Assembly (NCBI GenBank): GCA_030848705.1
Contig: JAUIZM010000016.1
Span: 3,286,001 to 3,350,000 of the forward strand
Length of the DNA stretch: 64,000 nucleotides
Direction: 5' to 3'
From: Heracleum sosnowskyi
Taxonomy: Eukaryota > Streptophyta > Magnoliopsida > Apiales > Apiaceae
The position numbers and the translations under genes are program-made. The stretch's first letter is position 1, and the number at the start of each line of letters is the position of its first letter. Shown here piece by piece: positions 35,389 to 45,725 of the stretch. The notes below the pieces were generated by a model. That model was not told where the DNA came from and searched no databases. It was given only the letters and a program-made list of their open reading frames with translations.

Positions 35389-37332
35389 GAAATGGTATCA
35401 GAGCGATAAGTTATAGTACTCAGAGACGAGAGTGTTAAGAGTTATGTCTAAGTAAGAGAATAACGTAAGAGCTCGTATAGAGTTCGTTATTGGACTACCA
35501 GATGTAGTACCATTGAGTAAGCTATGAGTGGAGCATCTACCCGAGGTCTTATTGTAGGACTGATAAAATCCTTGGAAACCATCAGAATGATGAGAAAAGA
35601 GTCTAGAAACGTACATAATTTATCCAAGACATTATTATCGAACGTGGAGCAGAGTCTCAAGAGTAGTTGAGGTAGAGGCGGGATTGCCAATACGATAGAT
35701 CGATTTGACTGGCGTGAATTTTGTGACTCGTAGCCCTTCATAATTTTCCCACAAGGGGGCAGCAAGTGTGAGGACAAAGGCATTTCAAATTGCTTACGCG
35801 ATTAAGGTTACTTGGATACCTGGACTAGTTAAAGGCATTGTTTTGTCTATGAGGTTTCAATACCCCACGAACAACGATTCCACCAGAGATAGTGTCTACT
35901 ACACCATTGGGGATTTCGTTGCCCTTGAGGAAGATTTTGCATGTATGTATTACAAGAACGTTATCGTAAGACGAGCACACTAGACGACATCATGAGTATG
36001 CTTCGTATGTTAGACCACGATGGTTCAACTCAGAAATCAAGAACATTGGGAATTGATGGCATGACTATAATGAAGTTACATATGGCTACAACGAGCGATA
36101 CAATGATCTCAGAACCTATCGGAAAGGAGGTCCGTGTGATTGGAGTTGGATTCCTTCGATACAACTCTTGTTTGAGACTACGTATATAGTAACTAGTAGA
36201 CCTCCATCTTGTGCGGACATATTGACTCGACCATGTGAGGCACAAATTTTGGATAACTATAAGGGAATGACCGATATGTTTACGAACCCCCAATTTATTA
36301 TGTGAGTTTGGTATGATTTTGAGGAACTATTTAGTTAGTATCCTATGTTATGAAGGTGTGGAGAAGGGATCATCCTCGTACCGATGATGTTAGAACTACG
36401 GATTATCATTGACCGGCCTTGGTATTTTCTTGCTGGTGCATTACTCAATCTAAAATTGTTCATATCATGTGTTACCTTGAATAGCTATGTTAGGTAACCC
36501 TATTTATTTCCTACTTTAAACTTGGAGTGTAACCAACAACCGATATGGTTATTTCATTTCATTTCCTTTCCTCTCATCTTATTACCTTTAAGGTGGAGTA
36601 TGCCTATTTAAGTTACCATTACTTATCAGAGTGCCTTGTTCGTGCTCCAGGATGACCAGAAAAGGAAATCATTATTTGTCTAGCCTTCCGAATCTATATT
36701 CTAATTCCTATGAATGCAAGTTCTGAACCTTTTGACTGTGCTTCCACTTTTGATTCATAAAGGGTCCGTTTTGTCATATTTTGAAGATAAACTTGATACT
36801 CGTATTGCTATGTGTTCTTTCACTTTTATTCATTATCAACCTTTATGTTGACTCAAGGGTTGGAAAACACGTCTTTTATTCATGTCTCGAGGTACATCGT
36901 TCGTACTCGAGAGGCGACCGGGAGGTAGTTGATGCTAACCTCCTCCGGCTTTTACACAACTTTTATTCAAGGAATGGTCATTAACATTCTTTAAAATTTT
37001 CCTAGTATATTTATATAATTTTCTCTAACTATCCTGTTCATTCAAGGAATATTCAATTAATCTTTCCTTAACTGTTTGACGAATATTCTTCAATGTTTAT
37101 TGATATTCAATTTTTTTTTCTTTCATACTTGGATCCATCAGTTGAGTTCATAAATATTCAACTATTTGTTAAAACATGGATGATCTATTATTCAGAGATT
37201 CCTCGTGAATTCTTTTCTTCCTATTATAAGATGAGATTTGTACATCGGACGTTCAAATCATCAAAAGGATATCCATTTAATATTGGTATTCTGAATTCAA
37301 TTCTATTAATGAATTTGATAAAGTATATGTAC
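35389..37332 (+). pseudogene. Gypsy internal region, non-coding or decayed
   Basis: After the PBS, about 1.9 kb runs without a sustained frame up to the insertion of the outer SIRE. The short frames at 35768-35983, 35941-36189 and 36781-36984 contain no gag, protease or RT motif. It is either a decayed gag region or a large retrotransposon derivative (LARD) that never encoded gag. The rest of the internal region and the 3' LTR are beyond the window. Confidence 0.5.
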
Positions 37333-38636
37333 TGTTAGGCTCAAGGCATGTCTGAATACCACTATTAACAAGCCTACACATTGTGACTATGTCACTCTAC
37401 ATGACCTAGTGAATTCTTTCACTGGGATATAGTATAGGTCTCCATTGTACTTGTCTTGTCTTCATGTACTTAGCTTTATTCTGTATGCTCAGAGTTATAA
37501 TGAGCTTAGTAAGTTTCCTACATCTAGAATGTACATAGGCCATGGAATAATTATCCTGGTAGAAGTTCAGAAATGTTCAAGCAGCAGGATGGAGATGAAT
37601 AAGGCCCCAAAGAAATAAGTTGCAGAAATTTATCTAAGTCCCTATACCGTGAAGTCAAAATAAAGCTATGTCGTGAAGTCCTCAAAATCCATGTCATGAA
37701 GTACTGAGATCGCATAGTCGTAAATGAACTATGTCGTGAAGTCTTCAAGGCTCATATCGTGAAGTGTTGATACAACAAAGTCAAAATGTTCTAGATCGTG
37801 AAGTCTTCAAAAAGCCTAGATCGTGAAGTCTTCAAAAAGCCTAGATCGCGAAGTCCTCAAAAAGGCTATGTCGCGAAGTCCTCAAGAAGGCTATATCATG
37901 AAGTCCTCACTAAGCCTATATCGCATACTCCTGAAACAGTCATATAGCAAAGTCCTCATATAGCAAAGTCAAGAATGCATTATGTCGACAAGTCAAAGAA
38001 TCAGGAATATGTTGGAGTTCACGATGTCAACACTTAGCCGTTCATAACAAGACAAATGAAGGTACAAAACCAAAATTCAAAGGAGACAAATACTGAAGCA
38101 TCTGTTACGTTAAGGTGGTCCAAAGACAGATGTCAAATCTACAGCAAAACTTGGAGAGAAAGATTAGAGACAAGCAGCTACAGAAACGGGAAAGACTCCA
38201 AAAAGCAAGTGGTCCTTCCCGACACAATTAACTTCTTATGGCAAGACAAGTTGGACTTTCAGTTAGGGGTAACTGTGTAAATAGGTGTGTGCACCAGTTT
38301 GTATAGGAAATATATATATCTTGCACACCCTATTGTTAGCTGTAAGATAGTAAAATATAGAAATATTCAAGTACTCTTTTCTCTGTAAGAAAAGCAAGAA
38401 AAACACTGTTCTTGTTTAGAAGCCAGAATTTCACTTGTGAAATTTTGGAAGCTGTAGTATTTAATTTACTTAATACAATGTAGATTAAAGTGATTGTGTG
38501 TGTTCTGTTTATTTTAATTCCGCATTTTATACAACACAATCTCTCACAACATTTTAGTTTCAAGAAACCGAAAATTATTCAAACTATCCATTCAGCCCCC
38601 CTCTGTCTAGTTTCTTAGTGTCATTCATAACTAACA
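37333..38636 (+). repeat. 5' LTR of the outer SIRE
   Basis: 1304 bp, from TGTTAGGCTCAAGG to ATAACTAACA, followed by AG and the PBS. The 3' part contains the SIRE-type tail 'ttcagcccccctctg'. At 37635-37995 are about a dozen TATCGYGAAGTC-like words. The start was chosen by the TGTTAGG similarity to the inner SIRE LTR and by the change of sequence character there. Confidence 0.7.
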
Positions 38637-38638
38637 AG

Positions 38639-38656
38639 TGGTATCAGAGCAGGCTG
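38639..38656 (+). promoter_or_regulatory. Primer binding site (initiator Met tRNA), outer SIRE
   Basis: TGGTATCAGAGCAGG begins two bases after the LTR. It is complementary to the 3' end of plant initiator methionine tRNA, used to prime minus-strand cDNA. Confidence 0.9.
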
Positions 38657-38684
38657 TTGATATACAAACAGGAAAAGATCAAGA

Positions 38685-41143
38685 ATGACTTCACAGAAAC
38701 TAAGCAGTATCAAGATTCCTCCGTTTAACAAGGAGCACTACAGTCTTTGGAAGAAGAAGATGTTGATTTTCCTCAAAGCTTCAAACCCCATGTACTTAGA
38801 CATTCTAAAGCATGGTCCCTTTACTCCAATGATTGAGATTGCTGAAACAACTGTTGGCACTGAGATAATACCAGCAAGATATGAGCCTAAAGACCCCTCC
38901 AAATACACTGATCCTGAAAAGGAGAAAATAACACTAGATGGATATCTCCAACTTATCATTTGTGAATCTATGGACTTCAACATGTATGGCACTGTTGCTC
39001 ATTATAGTAGTGTAAAGAAGATGTGGGATCTCATAGAAGTGCTATGTGAAGGAACTCCAGAAGTGAGAAAGAACAAGAAGCAGATTCTGGTCTCCCAGTA
39101 TGAAAATTTCATGGCTCAACCAAAGGAGGGAATCACAGAAGTGTTTGAAAGGTTCAACAAGCTGATAAATGAGCTTAAACTCTATGATAAACACTATGAA
39201 ACAGAAGAGCTCAACATGAAGTTCTTACTGACTCTACCAGACCACTTGGAACCAAGAATCTCATCCCTCAAGGAAAGGGATCTAACCAAGATTGGTTTTG
39301 ATGTGTTGTATGGTGTTTTCAAAACATATGAGCTAGAGTTGTTTCAAAAGAGATCCATTCAAGCAAAGCAAGGACTGATGGCCAACACTTCCTGTGCCCT
39401 TATTGCTGACAACTTAGGTCAAAAATGGAATCTTTGAAAGTCAATCAAGTCAAGATTGAAGAGCTAGAAGTTGAAGACACTGGAGATGAGTCACAAGTTA
39501 TCTATGATCTGCCTGAGGAAGATGAGTTCTACAACATAGATGAATTGGATAAGATGGAAAACAAGTCTTTTGCCTATATGGCTAGGAGATATCCTAACAT
39601 TAGGTTCAAAAGGAAGCAACCATTTAAGTCCAAGTTTAATGCTGGTGGATCAAGTGGCTCAAACTCCTTCAGTAAAGGAAAAGGGATTGTTGGTGTTGCT
39701 AAAGGAGGATACAAGTCTGGGAGTGTGGATAGGTCCAAAATAAGATGCTATAACTGCAATGAACTTGGGCACTTTTCTACAGAGTGCAAGAAGCCCAAAC
39801 AGGTCAAAAAGGACAAAGCATACTTATAGCTTGAAGCTAAGTATGAAGCTCTACTCAAGAAACAGCAGGGTAAAGCTTTTATTGCAGAGGGAAAGTGCTG
39901 GGATGATTCTGATGATGAAGAAGAACATGAGTATTCAAACTATGCCTTGATGGCATTTTCTGATGATGGTGATTCTTCAAGTCAGGTACCTATTCTTACT
40001 TCTCTTGATATGACTCCCTCTCAATACAAGCAAACTGTTGAAGACATGAGTATTGAGATGTTCAATATTCATACTAGCATGTTAGTTGCCAATGAAGAAA
40101 TTGATAGGCTAACTGCTAAAAATCTTGAGCTTACAGAAAAGAATGAGGAACTTGAATTAATGGTTGTGAGCCTTGATGGTTTGAAGAAGGAGATTGAGTA
40201 TCTTAAGAACAAAGTAGTTTGTGCTGAAGAAATAGAAATAGCTCTTAGAGAACAAATCGCTGAAAATGAATTAAAGATAAGAAGTTTTAAGAACTCCTTT
40301 GAGCTTGTTCAAACCTATCACAAGGAACACACTGAAGACTGCAAGGTTGGAGTTGGTTTTGATTATGAGAATGACAAGGGAAGGAAGAAGACCAAGGGCA
40401 AAGGAAAAGAATCTTTTATAAACAAAAATGCCCCAACCATTTTGTCTAGTGTTGAAAAGCCCATCTTCAAAAAGAGTGTTGTTGAGTTTGATGAAGAATT
40501 AATGGTCATCAAACAACAATTACTTGAAGAAGATGAGGCTGCTAAAGACACTTCTTCCTCTCCCAAATCTGTAAATCAGAAAGAAACCAAAGACAATCTT
40601 GTCAAGAGTCCTAAGGTCAATAAAGAAGTTGTTAAAAAGAAGAAACAGAACAGGAATGGCAAAGTAGGTGTCAACAAGGGCAATAGTTATGCTTATGTGC
40701 CAAATGCTCCTAGGAAACAGTGTCAGAAATGCTTATCTGTGAATCATTTGACTCATAAGTGTAATAAACCTGTCAATGTTGAAGTTGATAACCTGAGTAA
40801 CCATTCTATTGGCATGAACACTATCCATGATTCTTTCTGTGGTAACTCTAACTGCATGACATGCTATGTGACTGTGATTACTAATTGCTTATCTCTAAAG
40901 AATAAACTTGACTCTGCACAATCCTGTGAATCACACACACATATACACACTCACAGGACAGGATCCCCAATCAAGGTTGAGAGGGTAAAGACTTCATGTG
41001 AGCCTAAGAGTGTCAACTCTAAAGCCTCAAACACAATAAAGTCTCCTACTGTGAAGAATGCTGTTTATGATAGAAAAATCAATAGCAAAACTGTTTCTAA
41101 ATCAACTGGACCCTACCAAGTGTGGGTACCAAAAATAACTTAG
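38685..41143 (+). pseudogene. gag of the outer SIRE, frameshifted
   Basis: A large capsid/nucleocapsid ORF. The first frame (38685-39437) has the copia gag fold signature (FNKEHYSLWKKKMLIFLKA, then ...WDLIEVLCEGTPEV). A one-base shift near 39416-39426 moves it to the next frame, followed by a first CCHC knuckle (CYNCNELGHFSTEC, about 39748). An in-frame TAG at 39827 interrupts it. The frame then continues through a coiled-coil-like stretch (40060-40300), a second knuckle (CQKCLSVNHLTHKC, about 40723) and the WVPK end at 41143. Two defects make it non-functional as written. Gag of this size with two knuckles is usual for SIRE. Confidence 0.8.
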
Positions 41144-41160
41144 TCACTTTGTGAATGCAG

Positions 41161-42182
41161 GGCAACAGGAATAAAAGAGTCATATGGATCTTGGACAGTG
41201 GATGCACAAGTCACATGACTGGTGATATAGCCCTGCTATCACATTTTGAGGAGAAGGCTGGCCCATCGGTAACCTTTGGAAATGACAACATTGGTTATAC
41301 AATGGGATATGGCAGTGCTAAATCTGGAAATGTCATTATTGAAGATGTAGCATTTGTTGAAGGACTAAACCACAACCTCTTGAGCATTGGACAATTCACT
41401 AACAGGGGTTTCAAAGTGGAATTTGATGAAGATCAATGTCTAATCTCAAAAAGAGGAAGTGGTGAAGTTGTTTTGACTGGTGTGAAGAAAGGAAGCTTGT
41501 TTGTAGAAAACCTAAAGGCTGCAGACAAGGGAGAAATTTGTTGTTTCTACACTAAAGCCACCAATGAAGAATTCTGGCTGTGGCACAAGAAACTGTCTCA
41601 CTTGAATGTTCAGGCAATGAATTCTCTGGCTAAAAGAGAACTCATCAGAGACATGCCTGCTTTGGAGTTTGTGCAAGATGGAGCATGTGAAGCATGTCAA
41701 AGAGGAAAGATAAAGAGATCAAGTCACAAGAACAAATTGCTCAATTCAAACTCAAAGCCTCTGCATCTAATTCACATGGATCTATTTGGCCCTGTAAATG
41801 TAATGTCCCTTTCCAAGAAGAAATATGCTCTAGTCATGGTTGATGATTATTCAAGATACACTTGGGTGGAATTCCTGTTTTCCAAGGATGAAGCACCTCA
41901 AGTAATTATAGAGCATATCAAGAGAGTTGATAGAGAAGCACAAAGTACTGGTTCCTCTGTAGTTGCTTTGAGAAGTGATAATGGAACTGAATTCAGAAAT
42001 TCAACCTTGTATGAGTTCTGCAAAGATAAAGGAATTTCTCAACAGTTTTCAGCTCCTAGAACCCCTCAACAAAATGGAGTAGTTGAGAGAAAGAATAGAA
42101 CTCTCATTGAATCTGCAAGGACAATGCTGTTGGATGCAAAGCTACCTACTAGCTTTTGGGCTGATGCTGTTAACACAACATG
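41161..42182 (+). pseudogene. pol of the outer SIRE, 5' part (protease and integrase)
   Basis: The frame resumes after a TGCAG at 41156-41160. Protease motif WILDSGCTSHMTGD (about 41188); GAG-preintegrase box WLWHKKLSHLN (about 41579); zinc-finger CEACQRGK; integrase core with HMDLFGPVN (about 41773), ALRSDNGTEF (about 41965) and GVVERKNRTLIESA (about 42075). It is cut at 42178-42182 (ACATG) by the inner SIRE. The frame itself is open to the cut. Confidence 0.85.
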
Positions 42183-43221
42183 TGTTAGGAATATGTTGAT
42201 CTTGATGATAATTATAAAAACACTTAGTAGATTTTGTATTAAGTCATTTTGTAACTGTCAACGGAATGGCATGCTTTGCAGTGTTTCGTTGACAGGAAGC
42301 TCATCAACGGAATGAGTATTGTAGCAATTGCACTGTACAATACTTCACAGTTTGATATGCATTTGATGTATGTACTAGATAGGTTTTCTAAGTCATGTTG
42401 ACTAAGTACTAGATAGGCAAAATAGGTTGGTTAATTGTAAGTATATCATGCCTTGTAATTTTGCCTAAGTGAAGACATGTCAACGGTATGAAGATTACTC
42501 TATCAACGGAACAAGGATACACCATCAACGGAATGAAGTTTACTCATCAACGAAATGAAGTTTACTCATCAACGAAATGGAGAATAAAGCTATCAACGAA
42601 ACACATCTCCCTGCTATCAACGAATCATTATTGCTTTTCTGAATAGTTGACAAAGTGATAGTGACAGTTTACTGAACAGATCTAAAGGTGATGTGGAAGT
42701 GTACTTTGCATTGGAAACCATTAAAATGGACATGGGGAATAAGGAAACATCCCAGTTTCCAATTGGGCTCTTGGGAGTGATCATAATAAGCATGAAGACA
42801 AAAGCAGGGATCTCCAAGGACCACTGGACAAAGGGATGAAAAGCAAACTATCGGCGGTTACCTTTAGTGTACTTTAGTGTAGCCAAAAATAGCTTTGTAA
42901 ACTTGGGAATATATATAACCAAGTGTAGCAGTTAAAATAGGGTAAGAGAAGAAAAACAAATAGTTTGTATTAGCTATCTTTGAGAGCATTCTTCTCTACA
43001 ACCTTGTAACTGAGCAGCTGTGTACTTTTGTATCACAGATTATTTCCGAAATAAAAACACTTCAGTTGGATCATCAAACAATCCAACTGAATTATTTATA
43101 TCTTGTGTTTTTACTTATTCAGTTCAGTTTTATTTTATAAGTGTTTTAAGTTAAAGAAAATATCAAGAATTGTATTCAACCCCCCCCTTCTACAATTCTG
43201 TTAGGTCATTTGGGATTAACA
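42183..43221 (+). repeat. 5' LTR of the inner SIRE
   Basis: TGTTAGGAATATG...GGGATTAACA, 1039 bp. Ten TCAACGRAA-type motifs lie at 42258-42620, nine in one orientation and one (TTTCGTTGACAG, 42284) in the other. A TATA box is at 42910, a poly(A) signal AATAAA at 43050, and the clade's C-rich tail (TTCAACCCCCCCTTCTAC) near 43175. Confidence 0.95.
42910..42918 (+). promoter_or_regulatory. TATA box of the inner SIRE LTR
   Basis: TATATATAA in 'gggaatatatataacc', about 140 bp before the AATAAA at 43050-43055. This is the expected U3-R arrangement. The same site in the 3' LTR is 54977-54985. Confidence 0.6.
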
Positions 43222-43223
43222 AT

Positions 43224-43241
43224 TGGTATCAGAGCGAGCTT
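43224..43241 (+). promoter_or_regulatory. Primer binding site (initiator Met tRNA), inner SIRE
   Basis: TGGTATCAGAGCG two bases after the LTR, complementary to the 3' end of initiator methionine tRNA. Confidence 0.9.
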
Positions 43242-43285
43242 CTAACATACAAGAAGTTTAAAGATCAAGACCAAAAACAAAAACC

Positions 43286-45705
43286 ATGGTGAAGAAGGAT
43301 GCAGGTGTAAAGATACCAGTTCTTGATAAGGACAATTACTTTCACTGGAAAGTAAAGATGCATTTACATCTCATGTCTATGGATGAGAGATATGTAGACT
43401 GCATTGAGAAAGGTCCACACGTTCCCATGAAGTTTGCATCTAGAGTTGGACTGCCAGATGATGCTCCTGATGTGGAAATTCCAAAACTTGTCTCAGAATG
43501 GACTATTGAAGATGTTGCAGAAGTCCATAAAGATAAAAGAACCATGAACATTCTGTTTAATGGTTTGGAGCAAGAGATGTTTGACAATGTCATAAACTGT
43601 ACAACCTCCAAAGAAGTATGGGACACTGTCAGAACACTATGTGAAGGAACTGAGCAAGTAAGGGAGAACAAAATGCAACTCCTTATACAACAATATGAGC
43701 ACTTTCACTTTAAAGCTGGTGAAACCCTAAATGACACGTTTAGTAGGTTTCAAAAGCTTTTGAATGGATTAAAGTTGTATGGGAGGATCTATCAAACCAA
43801 GGATTCAAACCTTAAATTTCTTAGAGCTCTTCCAAAAGAATGGAAGCCTATGACTGTTTCTCTAAGAAACACTCAAGAGTACAAAGATTACACTCTTGAA
43901 AGGCTGTATGGAACATTAAAGACATATGAGTTGGAAATGGAGCAAGATGAAGAAATTGAGAAGGTACAGAAGAAGGGTGGATCTATTGCATTGATTGCAT
44001 CTGTGAACCAACTGGAAGATGACACTGAAGAAGCTGCAAAGGCCACAACTAGTCGAGCTAGTTGTAGAAGTGATGTTAGCAAAGGTAAAGGTAAGATGAC
44101 AGAAGAAGAAGAACCAGAACCAACCAACTTGGATGACTTAGATGAGATTGATGAACACATTGCTTTTCTGTCAAGAAAATTCTCTAAGTTCAAGTTCAAG
44201 AGAAACTCAGAAGCAAGGCCACCAAGGAGAGACTTTCAACCTAACAAAAGTAACTGGATTGAAAAGTCTAAATCTAAATGTTTCAATTGTGGAATGCTTG
44301 GTCACTTTGCTGGAGACTGCAGAAAGCCCAAGATTGAGAAGAGCAACAGGAAATTTGAGCCTGTTGATTATAAAAAGAAATACTTTGAGCCCAAGATTCT
44401 GATGATGATGTTGAATATGTCAACTTGGCTCTTATGGCTAACAATCATGAGCAGGGAGCAAACTCCTCAGGCAACCAGGTAACAATTACTAATCTTTCTG
44501 AGCTTTCTAAAGAGGAATGCGATAGTGCAGTAAATGAAATGTCTACTGTATTATATAATTTGCGTGTCACTCTTAAATCACTTACCAAAGAGAATTCAAG
44601 AATAAAAGAGACTAATTTGCTCTTAAGTGATAGGAATGCAATGTTAGAAGCACAGCTCATTGAATTTGAGAAAATGAGATGTGTTAGTAGGGATGCTAAG
44701 AAGGAACTTGAGAACGTGTTACAAAGGGAAGAAATTATTAAGACACAACTAGAAATAGAACAAAATGTGATTGCTAAATGGAAAGATGCCAGGAATGTTG
44801 CTACCAACATCATTAATGTTCAAGGCATGGAATCTTTCTGTGAACAATCATGGAAAAAGAACAAAGAGAAACTAGGGTATGTTTGTGAAACCTTAGAATC
44901 AGAAACAGAGTCAACAAACAACAATGATCATTTGTTGAAGGTTGATATGTCAACGAAATGCAATGTTTCGTTGACAGATGAACCATCAACCGATCAGGGT
45001 GTTTCGTTGACAGAGAAAAGAAAAGATGAACTCACTAGACTTAATAATAAGTATGGTCCTGTCACCAAGAACTTTGTTCAAGGTGAGTCTAGTAAATCAA
45101 AGAAAGTTGAGAAGCCTGTTGAGAGAGCTAATGTAGGTCACTTGTCCAACAAGCAATTGAAAGATAAGTTAGAGAATGTTCAAGTTGAGACTAAGGGAAA
45201 TAAAAAGAATAACAGGAATGGCAAAGTAGGAATTAACAAACACAACAATTACACACCTGATAAATATGCTCCTAGAAAGACATGTGTTAATTGTGGAAGT
45301 GTTAGTCATTTATCCACTAACTGCAAATCTGTTAAGAAGACTGTTAAAGTGAAAATTCCCAAGCCTGCAATGAATAGTTCTATGCCTACAATGCCTGTTA
45401 TGCCTAACATGTTTGCTCCATATGCACAATTTCAAAATCCTTATGCCAGCATGCCATTTGTGTCTAATCCATACATGAATATGTTTAATGTGCCACAACT
45501 GCCATGGAATATGAATAACATGTTTGTTCCTCCAATTATGCATGCTGTGAATGAAAATGTGAGCAAACCTCAGAAATCAACACCAAGGATAAAGATTGAT
45601 TTAAATCAATCTGAGCCCAAGGTGAAAAATGATTATAAAAAGAAATTTGAAGCAAAGGCTAACAAAACAGGACCCAAGGAAACTTGGGTACCAAAATCGA
45701 CTTGA
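43286..45705 (+). pseudogene. gag of the inner SIRE with one frameshift
   Basis: First frame 43286-44482 (start MVKKDAGVKIPVLDK, chosen because it is 45 nt after the PBS in ACCATGG context). It contains the copia gag region (WDTVRTLCEGTEQV) and a CCHC knuckle (CFNCGMLGHFAGDC, about residue 332). Around 44396 a single base appears lost in 'cccaagattctgatgatgatg': the acidic stretch D-S-D-D-D seen at the same place in the outer SIRE gag is kept in the neighbouring frame. The second frame runs to 45705 with a coiled-coil-like segment (44550-44800), basic stretches, a second knuckle (CVNCGSVSHLSTNC, about 45283), a Met/Pro/Asn-rich segment (45370-45560), and the WVPK end. Motifs at 44950, 44967, 44985 and 45001 lie inside it. 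As written it would give a truncated Gag. Confidence 0.85.
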
Positions 45706-45725
45706 TTTGGTTTTATTGTGTGCAG

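Noticed and set aside
37635..37995. CRISPR-like regularly spaced repeat.
   Set aside because: Spacing is irregular, both strands are used elsewhere in the element, and the context is a plant LTR.
42183..43221. Segmental duplication of 42183-43221 at 54250-55288.
   Set aside because: TG...CA ends, PBS, polypurine tract and ACATG duplication identify the pair as LTRs of one element.
45310..45543. Minus-strand His/Trp-rich frame.
   Set aside because: Antisense shadow of the Met/Pro/Asn-rich part of gag.
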